From positions 310,001 through 374,000 of the forward strand of contig JACKEP010000005.1 of NCBI GenBank assembly GCA_020632915.1: 64,000 bases of DNA, read 5' to 3'. Of the stretch, positions 12,267 to 20,784 are shown in pieces (the stretch's first letter is position 1; each line of letters starts with the position of its first letter). Under the pieces are notes generated by a model. The model did not search any database and was not told the origin of the DNA. It worked only from the letters and a program-made list of their open reading frames with translations. A program made the position numbers and the translations under genes. This DNA is from Alphaproteobacteria bacterium (GTDB lineage Bacteria; Myxococcota_A; UBA796; GCA-2862545).

Positions 12267-12889
12267 CGCTGTCGTCCGACGTCGACGCCGTCCTCGCCGC
12301 CGACGCGGCGCTCGCTGCGGCCGGCCCGAGCCCGTTCGTGCTGCCGGTGATCGGGCTGGAGCACGTCGTCGTGGGCACGCTGCGCGCGCTGCGCGACGGC
12401 GACTGGTGGGTGCCCGGCCTGCGGGAGCGCGTGGGGGCGGTGCTGCGTGAGGTCCCGCTCGACCGGCTCGTCGACGGCTTCGCCGGCGCCCGGCCCTACC
12501 GGGTGGCGCCGCCCACCCCGTCGCCCGCCCTGCGCGCGCTGCACGCCGTCGGCCTGGCGCTCGCCGAGCCCGACGCGGCCGTCGCCGTCCACCTCGGCAC
12601 CGGGTCGATCGCCGACGGCGCGTTCGCCGAGGCCCTCAACCTCGCTGCGCTGCGGTCGGCGCGGGTGGTGTTCGTGGTGGGCCTGTACGATCTGGCCGGC
12701 GGGCACGGCGCGCCGGTGCCCGTCCAGTCCGCCGCGGCCTGCACGGCCCTGGCCGCCGCCTACGGCGTGCCTACGACATCGGTCGACGGCACCGACGCCG
12801 CCGCCGTGCGTGACGCGGTCGCCGCCGCGCTCGGCGCCGACGGGCCGCACGTCGTCGCCGCCACGCTCCGCCCCCAGGGGCAGGGCTGA
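12263..12889 (+). CDS. Short E1 alpha-like subunit lacking thiamine-diphosphate motif residues
   Basis: 208 residues from GTG 12263, which overlaps the E2 stop (GTGA). The order of segments matches E1alpha: RDGDWWVPGLRE, then a Gly-rich loop followed by FAEALNLAAL, then AAAYGVPTTSVDG. Normal E1alpha is about 330-370 residues and carries GDG-x26-NN to hold Mg and thiamine diphosphate. Here GDG is GTG (112-114) and NN is replaced by LY (141-142). The protein also lacks the usual N-terminal loop region and C-terminal extension. Operon position between E2 and E3 fits an E1 partner, but classical ThDP chemistry looks unlikely. Confidence 0.75.
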   Translation: MTLSSDVDAVLAADAALAAAGPSPFVLPVIGLEHVVVGTLRALRDGDWWVPGLRERVGAVLREVPLDRLVDGFAGARPYRVAPPTPSPALRALHAVGLALAEPDAAVAVHLGTGSIADGAFAEALNLAALRSARVVFVVGLYDLAGGHGAPVPVQSAAACTALAAAYGVPTTSVDGTDAAAVRDAVAAALGADGPHVVAATLRPQGQG

Positions 12890-12954
12890 TCCCACATCGC
12901 GTTCGTTCCCGCACCTGCTGACGCCCGGGACGCACCGGGCCTGGAGCCACCATC

Positions 12955-14355
12955 ATGGCTGACTACGACTACGGCGCCATCGTCATCGGCGCGGGTCCCG
13001 GGGGCTACCCCTGCGGCATCCGCCTCGGACAGCTCGGCGTCAAGACGCTCGTCATCGAGAAGGAGTCCTGGGGCGGGGTGTGCCTCAACGTGGGGTGCAT
13101 CCCGAGCAAGGCGCTGATCACGGCCGCCAAGCGCTTCGAGGAGGTCCAGCACGCCGCCGACATGGGCGTGGTCGTCTCCGGCGACGTGTCCGTCGACATG
13201 GGCAAGCTCCAAGCGTGGAAGCAGTCCATCGTGTCCAAGCTCACGGGCGGTGTGTCCACGCTGCTCAAGGCCAACGGCGTGGAGCAGCTGGTCGGCACGG
13301 CCACGATCACCGGGCCCCACAGCGTGTCGGTCGCCACCGCCGACGGCGAGCGCACGATCACGGCCGAGCACCTCGTGCTCGCCACGGGCAGCCGGCCGAT
13401 CGAGGTGCCGGGCTTCTCGTTCGCCGACGGCCCTGTGCTCGACTCCACCAAGGCGCTCGCGCTCGACAAGGTGCCGGGCAAGCTCGTCGTCATCGGCGGC
13501 GGCTACATCGGGCTGGAGCTCGGCGGCATGTACGCCAAGATCGGCACCCAGGTCACCGTGGTCGAGATGATGGACTCGGTGCTGCCCGGCTTCGACGCCG
13601 ACGCCATCAAGCTCATCGCCCGCAAGCTGAAGAAGGCCAAGGTCGAGGTGCTCACCCAGACCAAGGCGCTCGGCTGGGAGAAGAAGGGCAAGGGCATCGT
13701 GGTCACGGTGCAGACGCCCAAGGGCGAGCAGACCCTCGAGGCCGACCACGTGCTGGTCACCGTCGGCCGCTTCCCCAACACCGAGGGCCTGGGCCTGGAG
13801 GACGTGGGGGTCGCCAAGGACGGCCGGTTCGTCAAGGTCGACGCCCAGCGTCGCACGTCGGTGCCGAGCATCTTCGCGATCGGCGACGTCGCCTGCCAGC
13901 CGATGCTCGCCCACAAGGCCACGTACGAGGGCGAGCTCGTCGCCGAGATCATCGCCGGCCACAAGCGGGTCTACGACGCGCGCACCGTGCCTGCGGTGGT
14001 GTTCACCGATCCCGAGATCGCCACCGCGGGCATGTCCGAGAAGGAGGCCGCGGCGCGCGGCGAGATCCTGGTCGGCAAGGTGCCCTACGCCGCGGTGGGC
14101 CGCGCGCTCACCACCGGCGAGTCCGACGGCTTCTACAAGGTCATCGTCGACAAGCAGAGCCACCTCATCCTGGGCGTGGTGATCTGCGGCAGCCACGCCT
14201 CCGACCTGATCAGCGAGGCCGGTCTCGCCATCGAGATGCACGCCGAGGCGCTCGACATGGGGCTCACCATCCACCCGCACCCCACGCTCGGGGAGGGGCT
14301 GATGGAGGCGGCGAAGGCGGCCCTCGGCGAGGCCATCCACATCGTCAACAAGTAG
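12955..14355 (+). CDS. lpdA: Dihydrolipoamide dehydrogenase (E3)
   Basis: 466 residues from ATG 12955, with GGAG upstream. The FAD-binding GAGPGG (12-17) is followed by the redox disulfide C43-x4-C48 in GGVCLNVGCIPSK. The NAD-binding GGGYIGLELG and the C-terminal active-site HPHPTLGE are all intact. It reoxidises dihydrolipoyl-E2 with NAD+. It lies 65 bp after the E1alpha-like gene and is the last gene of the complex operon. A hairpin at 14402 may end the transcript. Confidence 0.95.
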   Translation: MADYDYGAIVIGAGPGGYPCGIRLGQLGVKTLVIEKESWGGVCLNVGCIPSKALITAAKRFEEVQHAADMGVVVSGDVSVDMGKLQAWKQSIVSKLTGGVSTLLKANGVEQLVGTATITGPHSVSVATADGERTITAEHLVLATGSRPIEVPGFSFADGPVLDSTKALALDKVPGKLVVIGGGYIGLELGGMYAKIGTQVTVVEMMDSVLPGFDADAIKLIARKLKKAKVEVLTQTKALGWEKKGKGIVVTVQTPKGEQTLEADHVLVTVGRFPNTEGLGLEDVGVAKDGRFVKVDAQRRTSVPSIFAIGDVACQPMLAHKATYEGELVAEIIAGHKRVYDARTVPAVVFTDPEIATAGMSEKEAAARGEILVGKVPYAAVGRALTTGESDGFYKVIVDKQSHLILGVVICGSHASDLISEAGLAIEMHAEALDMGLTIHPHPTLGEGLMEAAKAALGEAIHIVNK

Positions 14356-14401
14356 GTCGGCGGCGGTCGACCGGCGCGGCCGGCCGCTTGCACGCACGCG
14401 G

Positions 14402-14430
14402 TGCCTGTGGTGTGATCCTCCCCACAGGCA
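14402..14430 (+). terminator. Possible terminator hairpin after lpdA
   Basis: TGCCTGTGG (14402-14410) pairs with CCACAGGCA (14422-14430) across an 11-base loop, 46 bp after the lpdA stop and about 55 bp before the next gene. The 9-bp stem is GC-moderate and has no T-run. It could also be part of the leader of the downstream gene. Confidence 0.4.
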
Positions 14431-14484
14431 GCGCGTGCCGACGCGTTGTCCCGGACAACCGTCGTGCGCCTCCATGGAGGTGTG

Positions 14485-14958
14485 GTGCGTCTCGATCCGT
14501 CCCAGCGCCAGGGCCTTCGCGATGTGCTCGTCACGCTCCACCTGCGTGACGAGGCCCGGGGCCTGCTGCCGGCGGTCGACCGCGGCCCGCCGAAGGGGCT
14601 GATGGACGCGACGGTGCGTGGCGTCACCCGGGGCACGGCGTTGCCGTGGCTGGGCCAGCTGCCGCCCAACGTCGACTACGCGGCGCAGGCCTGTCAGCGC
14701 CTCGCGGCCCACCCGCTCACCGCCGCGTTGCTCGACGCCTGGATCGCCCGCAACCTCGACGCCGCGCTGCACGAGCCCGATCCCCACACCGAGGCTGCGC
14801 TGCCGCTGGCGGGGTGCCGCACCCACGAGGACGTGCGCAACCGCCTGCTGGTCGACCTCGACGAGCTCTCCGCGGCCGACCTGGACCGGCTGTCGACGGT
14901 GCTGCGTCGTCGGCGTCGCGTGCCGGCCCGCCGCAGGCTGGCGTGGACGGCGGGGTAG
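14485..14958 (+). CDS. Hypothetical protein, about 157 residues
   Basis: The frame continues upstream, but GTG 14485 is preferred because GGAGG precedes it by four bases; GTG 14482 and TTG 14446 are alternatives. No signal peptide or membrane span is seen. The N-terminal half is helical and Leu-rich (LRDVLVTLHLRDEARGLL, then GTALPWLGQLPP). It loosely recalls death-like effector-associated domains of conflict proteins, which is a weak impression only. The C-terminus is Arg-rich (LRRRRRVPARRR) and could bind nucleic acid. The gene stands alone between lpdA and the 5'-nucleotidase. No family is confidently recognised. Confidence 0.6.
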   Translation: MRLDPSQRQGLRDVLVTLHLRDEARGLLPAVDRGPPKGLMDATVRGVTRGTALPWLGQLPPNVDYAAQACQRLAAHPLTAALLDAWIARNLDAALHEPDPHTEAALPLAGCRTHEDVRNRLLVDLDELSAADLDRLSTVLRRRRRVPARRRLAWTAG

Positions 14959-14999
14959 GCGGCGCCCGGGTCGGGTAGGGGGGTGTGTCAGGAGGGACG

Positions 15000-16436
15000 A
15001 TGTCGTCGACCGACGTGCCACCCGCTCGCCGCGTGTTCTGCAACCGCACGCTCAACCTGGGCGCCATCGGCGCCATCGGCTTCGACATGGACTACACCGT
15101 CGTGCAGTACGACCCGACGGCGTGGGAGTCCGGGGCGTTCGGCCACGCGGTGGCCTACCTGCACGACGCGCTCGGCTGGCCGGTCGATCGGCTCACGTTC
15201 GACGCCGCCGACGTCACCCAGGGGCTGATCTTCGATCTGGAGACCGGCAACATCCTCAAGGCCAACCGCTTCGGCTACGTCAAGCGCGCGCGCCACGGCA
15301 CCCAGTGGCTGTCGCTGCAGCAGATGCGCGAGCACTACAGCCGCACGGTGGTCCACCACGAGGACCCTCGGTTCGTGTTCCTGAACACGCTGTTCAGCCT
15401 GTCCGAGGCCACCCTGCTCGGCCACGCCGTGGCGCTGTGGGACCAGGACCGCCTGCCCGACGTCCCGTCGCTGACCGCGCTGTACCGCCACGTCCGCGCC
15501 GCGATCGACCACGCGCACCGCCCCGACCAGCTCAAGGCGACGATCGCGGCGGCGCCTGAGCGGTTCGTCGACCTCGACCCGGACACCGCGCCCGCCCTCC
15601 TCGACCTCGCCGACGCCGGCAAGAAGCTCCTGCTGATCACCAACTCCGACTGGGCGTACACCGAGCAGATGATGCGGTTCGCCCTCGACCGGTTCCTGCC
15701 CGGGACCACCACGTGGCGGGACCTGTTCACGCTCGTCGTGGTCGCCGCGCGCAAGCCGTCGTTCTTCTCGGGGGACGCGCCGTGCTTCGAGGTCGACACG
15801 TCCACGGGCTGGCTGCGGCCGCTCGACGGACCCCTGCAGCCCGGCCGCGTCTACCACGGAGGCCACGCCGCGCTGGTCGAGCGGGCGCTCGGGCTGGCGT
15901 CCGACCAGCTGCTCTACCTGGGCGATCACTTCTTCGGCGACGTGCACGCCAGCAAGTCGGCGCTGCGGTGGCGCACGGCGCTGGTGATGCGGGAGCTCGA
16001 GGACGAGATCGAGGCGGCCGTCGCGTTCGCGCCGACGGAGCAGGAGCTCGTGGCGCGCATGGCCGACAAGGAGCGGCTGGAGGACGCCCTCAACCAGGCC
16101 CGGCTCGAGCTGCTGCGCGTGCGTGCGGGCCGCGCGGAGGGCGCGGAGGACGCGGTGGGGGCCCGCATCGACGGCCTGCGTCGGGAGCTCGCTGCCCTCG
16201 ACGCGCTCGTGGCGCCGCTGGCACGGGCCTCGGCGGAGCGCGGCGGATCGGTGTGGGGACCGATCCTGCGCACCGGAGGCGACAAGAGCTACCTGGCCTA
16301 CCTGCTCGAACGCCACGCCGACATCTACACCTCGCGCGTGTCGAACCTGCTCCACGCCACGCCGTTCCGCTTCTTCCGGTCGGTCAAGGGCACGCTGCCC
16401 CACGACGCGGTGACGCGCGACGTCGAGGGCGCCTGA
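15000..16436 (+). CDS. HAD-family 5'-nucleotidase of the cN-II (purine nucleotidase) type
   Basis: 478 residues from ATG 15000, which has AGGAGGG upstream; an in-frame GTG 15 bases earlier lacks support. The nucleophile motif is DMDYT (29-33), and LLITNSDW and YLGDHFFGD supply HAD motifs II and IV. The long middle and C-terminal regions, including a charged helical stretch about residues 330-410, match the HAD-IG eukaryote-like cytosolic purine 5'-nucleotidase family. It would dephosphorylate IMP/GMP-type nucleotides. Bacterial members occur in Myxococcota-like and intracellular groups. A tandem hairpin follows the stop. Confidence 0.88.
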   Translation: MSSTDVPPARRVFCNRTLNLGAIGAIGFDMDYTVVQYDPTAWESGAFGHAVAYLHDALGWPVDRLTFDAADVTQGLIFDLETGNILKANRFGYVKRARHGTQWLSLQQMREHYSRTVVHHEDPRFVFLNTLFSLSEATLLGHAVALWDQDRLPDVPSLTALYRHVRAAIDHAHRPDQLKATIAAAPERFVDLDPDTAPALLDLADAGKKLLLITNSDWAYTEQMMRFALDRFLPGTTTWRDLFTLVVVAARKPSFFSGDAPCFEVDTSTGWLRPLDGPLQPGRVYHGGHAALVERALGLASDQLLYLGDHFFGDVHASKSALRWRTALVMRELEDEIEAAVAFAPTEQELVARMADKERLEDALNQARLELLRVRAGRAEGAEDAVGARIDGLRRELAALDALVAPLARASAERGGSVWGPILRTGGDKSYLAYLLERHADIYTSRVSNLLHATPFRFFRSVKGTLPHDAVTRDVEGA

Positions 16437-16437
16437 T

Positions 16438-16483
16438 CGCGTCCGGATCTCCGGACGCGTGTGAAGGTCCGGTTCTCCGGACC
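16438..16483 (+). terminator. Tandem hairpins immediately after the nucleotidase gene
   Basis: Two adjacent perfect hairpins share the core TCCGG/CCGGA. The first, CGCGTCCGG-atct-CCGGACGCG (16438-16459), has a 9-bp stem. The second, GGTCCGG-ttct-CCGGACC (16466-16483), has a 7-bp stem. Both have tetraloops ending in TCT, and the first starts two bases after the stop. Tandem GC hairpins without T-runs fit transcription termination or 3'-end protection in a high-GC genome. Confidence 0.6.
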
Positions 16484-16544
16484 GTGTGGAGAAAAGTCCA
16501 TCCACGGCGACGCATTCGCTTGGAGGTCGCCGGAGGCTGAGGCT

Positions 16545-16823
16545 ATGGTCCGCGCGGGTATCGATGGACAAGCGGCTGGGGAGCCCTTGGAGGATCACGA
16601 GGACATGGGAGACGTGCGGCAAGAGCGCCGTGACGCCGTGCCTGAGTGGGTGTGGCTGGGTGTCGGAGGTGGTGCGCTGGGTCTCGCCGTCGTGGCGAGC
16701 CTCGTGCTCGGCTTCCAGACCGCCCTGCACACGCATCAGGTCGGGTCCGGAACGGCGTCGTCCGGCCACGGGTCGGACCATTCGTGGGCGGTGGGGGCCG
16801 CCGACGAGGGCAAGCGCCGCTAG
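16545..16823 (+). CDS. Small single-span membrane protein
   Basis: 92 residues from ATG 16545, preceded by GGAGG at eight bases; ATG 16605 is a possible shorter start. A charged N-terminal part of about 40 residues is followed by one strongly hydrophobic helix (VWLGVGGGALGLAVVASLVL), then a short Ser/Gly/His-rich tail. The predicted topology is one span. Codon use fits the genome and the frame is flanked by terminator hairpins on both sides, so it looks like a monocistronic gene. Function is unknown. Confidence 0.55.
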   Translation: MVRAGIDGQAAGEPLEDHEDMGDVRQERRDAVPEWVWLGVGGGALGLAVVASLVLGFQTALHTHQVGSGTASSGHGSDHSWAVGAADEGKRR

Positions 16824-16858
16824 CCACCCGGTTCGCATCGTGAGGCTCTGACCATCAC

Positions 16859-16890
16859 ACGCCGCCAGGTACCCGGGTGCCTGGCGGCGT
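16859..16890. terminator. Bidirectional hairpin between convergent transcripts
   Basis: ACGCCGCCAGG pairs with CCTGGCGGCGT, an 11-bp perfect stem. The inner ACCC/GGGT can pair further. It lies between the small membrane gene (plus, ends 16823) and hisD (minus, ends 16912). TCCTTTCT follows on the plus side. A shared terminator is the natural reading. Confidence 0.7.
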
Positions 16891-16911
16891 CGTCCTTTCT
16901 CGACGCGGCCG

Positions 16912-18153
16912 TCAGCGACGCCGCTCGGCGCTCCGTGCGTGGGCCTCGAGACCCTCGAGACGCGCCAGGGCAGCGGCGTCGGCGGCCACGTCGGCCGGCG
17001 CGTCCATGCGCAGCCACGTCCGCACCCGCAGGAAGTGCAGCACGGACAGGCCGCCGGTGAACCGCGCTGTCGAGCCGGTGGGCAGCACGTGGTTGGGGCC
17101 GACGCCGTAGTCCCCGAGCACCTCGGCCGCGCCGGCGCCCACGAACAGGCCCCCGTAGTGCTGCAGGTGCCGCGCGTCGTCGTCGGGATCGGCCGTCAGC
17201 ACCTCCAGGTGCTCGGGTGCGAGCCGGTCGCACACCGCGCGCGCAGCGGGCAGGTCGTCGCACACGACGCAGAAGCCCTCGGCGACGGCCAGCCGGGCGG
17301 TGTCGGCGGTGGGCAGCGTCGCCAGCTGCGCGCCGAGGGCCCGGTCGACGGCGTCGGCGAGGTCGGGTGAGGTGGTGACGAGGATTGGGCGCGCGTCGGG
17401 GTCGTGCTCCGCCTGCGCGAGCAGGTCGGCGGCGACCACGTCGGGGTCGGCTCCGCCGTCGGCCAGGACGACGAGCTCGGACGGGCCCGCGAGCATGTCG
17501 ATGCCCACCCGCCCGGTGACGAGCTGCTTGGCGGCGGTGACCCAGCGGTTGCCGGGGCCGACGATCACGTCGACGGCGGGCACCGGACCCGCGCCGTGTG
17601 CGAAGGCGGCGATGCCGTGGGCGCCGCCGACGGTGACGAGCCCGTCCGCCCCGGCGACGGCCGCTGCGGCGAGGGTGACGGGCGTGGGGCGCGGGGACAT
17701 CACCCACACCTCCGGCACGCCGGCCGCACGCGCCGTGACCGCGGTCATCAGCACGCTCGACGGCAGCGGGTAGCGACCCCCGGGGGCGTAGCACCCCGCG
17801 CGCTGCACGGGCGCCACCGTGTGGCCGGCGCGCCCGCCGGGCACGGCGGTGTCCAGCGGCGCCAGGCACGCGCGCTGGGCGAGGGCGAAGGCACGGATGC
17901 GCTCGGCCGTCCGCTCCAGGAGCGCCACCTGGGCGTCGGGGAGGGCGTCGCGCGCGGCCTGGAGCGCGTCGGGACCCAGCACCAACGGCGCGCCGGGCGC
18001 GAGGTCGCCGAGGCGGGTGGCGTGGGCGCGCAAGGCGGCCTCCCCGCCCGCCGCGACATCGCGCACGATGGCGGCGGCCGCCGTCAGCGTCTCCGGATCG
18101 ACCGGGTCACGGCGCGCGTCCGGCAGCGCCTCGGCCCGCAGGCGGCGCAACAT
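16912..18153 (-). CDS. hisD: Histidinol dehydrogenase
   Basis: 413 residues from ATG 18153, which overlaps the stop of the preceding HisA/I/E gene (TGATG). Family segments are clear: VGPGNRWVTAAKQLV (NAD site), IDMLAGPSELVVLAD, and the C-terminal GVGPNHVLPTGSTARF; LAPEHLEV carries the catalytic and zinc residues. It oxidises histidinol in two NAD-dependent steps to histidine. It is the last gene of the minus-strand his operon, which ends at the hairpin near 16859. Length is normal. Confidence 0.95.
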   Translation of the reverse strand: MLRRLRAEALPDARRDPVDPETLTAAAAIVRDVAAGGEAALRAHATRLGDLAPGAPLVLGPDALQAARDALPDAQVALLERTAERIRAFALAQRACLAPLDTAVPGGRAGHTVAPVQRAGCYAPGGRYPLPSSVLMTAVTARAAGVPEVWVMSPRPTPVTLAAAAVAGADGLVTVGGAHGIAAFAHGAGPVPAVDVIVGPGNRWVTAAKQLVTGRVGIDMLAGPSELVVLADGGADPDVVAADLLAQAEHDPDARPILVTTSPDLADAVDRALGAQLATLPTADTARLAVAEGFCVVCDDLPAARAVCDRLAPEHLEVLTADPDDDARHLQHYGGLFVGAGAAEVLGDYGVGPNHVLPTGSTARFTGGLSVLHFLRVRTWLRMDAPADVAADAAALARLEGLEAHARSAERRR

Positions 18154-19433
18154 CAGCGTCCCTCCGACGGCGGCGCGGTCTTGGCGTCGCCGGCCCGTCG
18201 GGTCACCCGCGTGGCGCGGGCCTGGAGGTGGGCCTCCACGTCGGCGAGCGACACCCCGGCGGCCGCCATGCGCACGAGGGTGAAGTACAGCACGTCGGCC
18301 GCCTCCCAGGTGACCTCCTCGGCCGTCTCGGCGGCGACGAGCTCGTCGACCTCCTCGCGCAGCTTGGCGGCGAGCAGAGCAGGGTCGTCGAACAGCCGGC
18401 GCGTGTACGAGCCCACCGGCGCTTGGACCCGCCGATGCGTGATGGTGCGCGCCAGGGCGGGCAGGCCCGCGTCGGCGCCCCAGCACGACCAGGTGTCGAG
18501 GTGGCAGAAGCCGGGGTCGGCCTGGGTGACGACGGCGCGGAGCGCGTCGCGATCGCAGTCGACCTCCAGCCGCAGCAGGCGCTGCACGGCTCCGGACGTC
18601 TCGCCCTTGCGCCACAGACCCCCGCGGCTCCGTGACCAGTACACGCCGCGGCCCTCGTCGACGGCGGCGCGGACGCTCTCGGCGTTGCTGTAGACCAGGC
18701 CGAGCGCGTGGCCGTGGACGTCGACGACCACCGTGGGCCAGAGGCCGTCCGGGCGGTCGCTGCGGAGCACGGCGCTGAAGGCGTCGGCGACGTGCAGGCG
18801 TCCGGTGTACAGCGCCATGCCCACCTGGGCGTCGGCGCCGAGGCGGTCGAGGGCGGCCACCTCCTCGGCCGTGGTCACGCCGCCCGCGAAGGTGATCCGC
18901 GCATCGCCGGCCGCGGCGACGAGCGGGGCCACGCGCGCCATGTCGGTGCCGCCGAGCCGACCCTCGCGCTCGACGAACGTGATCAGGAAGCCGCCGACAT
19001 GCGGGCGCAGGGCCGCCATGCGCTCCTCGATCGACGCCCCCGTGCGCGTGCGCCACCCGTCGACCACGACCTCGCCGTCGACCGCGTCCAGCGCCGCGAT
19101 CACGCGCTCACGGGGCAGGCGGGCGAGGAGCTCGGGGGTGGCCGCCGTGCCGAGGATGATGCGGTGGGCGCCGGCGTCGAGCCAGCGCCGCGCCGTGGCC
19201 TCGTCGCGGATGCCACCGCCCACCCGGCAGGGGAACTGCGCGCACAGATCCTCGATGAGCGCGCGGTGGTCGCCCTGGCCCATGGCGGCGTCGAGATCGA
19301 TGACCGCGACCTCGCCGACCCGCGCGAACCGCTCGGCCAGGGGCAGGGGATGGCCCGCATCGAGCGCCTTGTCGCGGCCGCCCACGAGCTGGACCGCCTG
19401 GCCTCCCTGCAGGTCGATGGACGGCACGATCAT
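18153..19433 (-). CDS. Trifunctional HisA-HisI-HisE fusion
   Basis: 426 residues from ATG 19433, overlapping hisF (ATGA). Residues 1-224 form a HisA barrel (ProFAR isomerase) with MIVPSIDL (Asp7) and a second Asp in DAVDGEVVVDGW. Residues 228-320 are HisI (phosphoribosyl-AMP cyclohydrolase) with WSRSRGGLWRKGETSG and metal ligands C310, H311 and C317. Residues 325-410 are HisE (phosphoribosyl-ATP pyrophosphatase) with KLREEVDEL and EAADVLYF. No stop or start separates the parts. One chain would therefore catalyse steps 2, 3 and 4 of histidine synthesis. HisIE fusions are common; joining HisA in front is unusual in my recollection. Confidence 0.92.
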   Translation of the reverse strand: MIVPSIDLQGGQAVQLVGGRDKALDAGHPLPLAERFARVGEVAVIDLDAAMGQGDHRALIEDLCAQFPCRVGGGIRDEATARRWLDAGAHRIILGTAATPELLARLPRERVIAALDAVDGEVVVDGWRTRTGASIEERMAALRPHVGGFLITFVEREGRLGGTDMARVAPLVAAAGDARITFAGGVTTAEEVAALDRLGADAQVGMALYTGRLHVADAFSAVLRSDRPDGLWPTVVVDVHGHALGLVYSNAESVRAAVDEGRGVYWSRSRGGLWRKGETSGAVQRLLRLEVDCDRDALRAVVTQADPGFCHLDTWSCWGADAGLPALARTITHRRVQAPVGSYTRRLFDDPALLAAKLREEVDELVAAETAEEVTWEAADVLYFTLVRMAAAGVSLADVEAHLQARATRVTRRAGDAKTAPPSEGR

Positions 19434-20191
19434 CGGCGGACCTCGATGCCGGCCGCGGCGAGCACGGCCTTGAGTGCGGACGGCGTCGTCTCGCCGTCGT
19501 GGAAGATGGACGCGGCGAGCACGGCGTCGGCGCCGGCATGGAGCGCGTCGACGAGGTGGGCGGCGTGGGCGGCGCCACCCGAGGCGATGACCGGCACGGG
19601 GACCGCTTCGCTGACCGCCGTGAGGAGCTCGGTGTCGTAGCCGGCGCGCGTGCCGTCCTGGTCCCAGGAGGTGAGCAGGATCTCGCCCGCGCCCCGCGCG
19701 ACGGCCTCCCGCGCCCACGCGATCGCGTCCATGCCGGTGCGGCGCGTGCCGGCGTGGGTGACGACCTCCCATGCGGCGACACCGGGCGCGCGTCGCGCGG
19801 CGTCGATGGCGATCACCGTGCACTGGGCGCCGAAGCGCTCGGACAGGCGGGTGAGCAGGGAGGGGTCGTCCACAGCGGCCGTGTTCACGCTGACCTTGTC
19901 GGCGCCGGCCTCGAGCAGGCGCGCCGCGTCGTCGACGGCGCGGATGCCACCGCCGACGGTGAGCGGGATCCCGAGCACGGCGCGCACGGCCGCGACGGTG
20001 TGGGCGGCGTTGGCGCGGCCCTCAGCGGTGGCGGACACGTCGAGGATCACGAGCTCGTCGGCGCCGGTCGCCTCGTAGTGGGCCGCCTGATCGGCCGGGT
20101 CGCCGGCGTCGCGCAGGTTCTGGAAGCGCACGCCCTTGACCACGCGACCGTCGCGGACGTCGAGGCACGGGATGATCCGTCGGGTCAGCAC
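19430..20191 (-). CDS. hisF: Imidazole glycerol phosphate synthase, cyclase subunit
   Basis: 253 residues from ATG 20191. The first strand LTRRIIPCLDVRDGRVVKG carries the general Asp of HisF, and the second half has VIAIDA and the phosphate-binding GGG...SGG loops. It pairs with HisH to turn PRFAR and glutamine-derived ammonia into IGP and AICAR. Its start overlaps the hisH stop by seven bases and its stop overlaps the HisA fusion by four, implying tight translational coupling. Confidence 0.95.
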   Translation of the reverse strand: MLTRRIIPCLDVRDGRVVKGVRFQNLRDAGDPADQAAHYEATGADELVILDVSATAEGRANAAHTVAAVRAVLGIPLTVGGGIRAVDDAARLLEAGADKVSVNTAAVDDPSLLTRLSERFGAQCTVIAIDAARRAPGVAAWEVVTHAGTRRTGMDAIAWAREAVARGAGEILLTSWDQDGTRAGYDTELLTAVSEAVPVPVIASGGAAHAAHLVDALHAGADAVLAASIFHDGETTPSALKAVLAAAGIEVRR

Positions 20192-20784
20192 GCGGACACC
20201 TCCAGCCAGCGGCGGAGCAGGGCCTGCCCCCAGTCCCCCGACAGCTCGGGATGGAACTGACAGGCCAGCACCGGTCCCCGCTCCACGGCGGCGACGAACG
20301 GCCCGCCGTGGTCGCCCATCGCGCCCGCCCAGCCCTCGGGCAGGGCGTCGAGCTTGAAGGCGTTGGCGAAGTAGGCGTAGCCGGGCTGGACGAGCGCGCT
20401 GTCGGCCGTCGGCGCGACGCGGTTCCAGCCGAACTGGGGGATGCGGACGTCGCCGCGGAACCGCGTCACGGTGGCGTCGAACACGCCGAGTCCGTCGACC
20501 CCGGCCGACTCCTCGCTGGCGCGCGCCAGCATCTGCAGGCCGAGACAGATCGCCATCACCGGGCGGTGGGCGGCGATGCGGTCCACCAGCACCCGGTCGA
20601 TGGCCGCGCTGCGGAGCCCAGCCATCCCGGCGCCGAAGGCACCCACGCCCGGCAGGAACGCGGCGGGTGCGGCGGCGACGGCGGCGGGGTCGTCGGTGAG
20701 CTCGGGGGTGGCGCCCGCGCGGCGCAGCCCCGCCATCACCGAGGCCAGGTTGGCCACGCCGGTGCGGATCACCGCCACCTTCAC
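20185..20784 (-). CDS. hisH: Imidazole glycerol phosphate synthase, glutaminase subunit
   Basis: 199 residues from GTG 20784, whose codon overlaps the hisB stop (GTGA). The triad is present: Cys in MAICLGLQML, and His and Glu in CQFHPELSGD. FLPGVGAFGAGM is the oxyanion region. It supplies ammonia to HisF. A longer upstream reading in the same frame runs antiparallel to hisB and is not supported. Confidence 0.94.
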   Translation of the reverse strand: MKVAVIRTGVANLASVMAGLRRAGATPELTDDPAAVAAAPAAFLPGVGAFGAGMAGLRSAAIDRVLVDRIAAHRPVMAICLGLQMLARASEESAGVDGLGVFDATVTRFRGDVRIPQFGWNRVAPTADSALVQPGYAYFANAFKLDALPEGWAGAMGDHGGPFVAAVERGPVLACQFHPELSGDWGQALLRRWLEVSAC

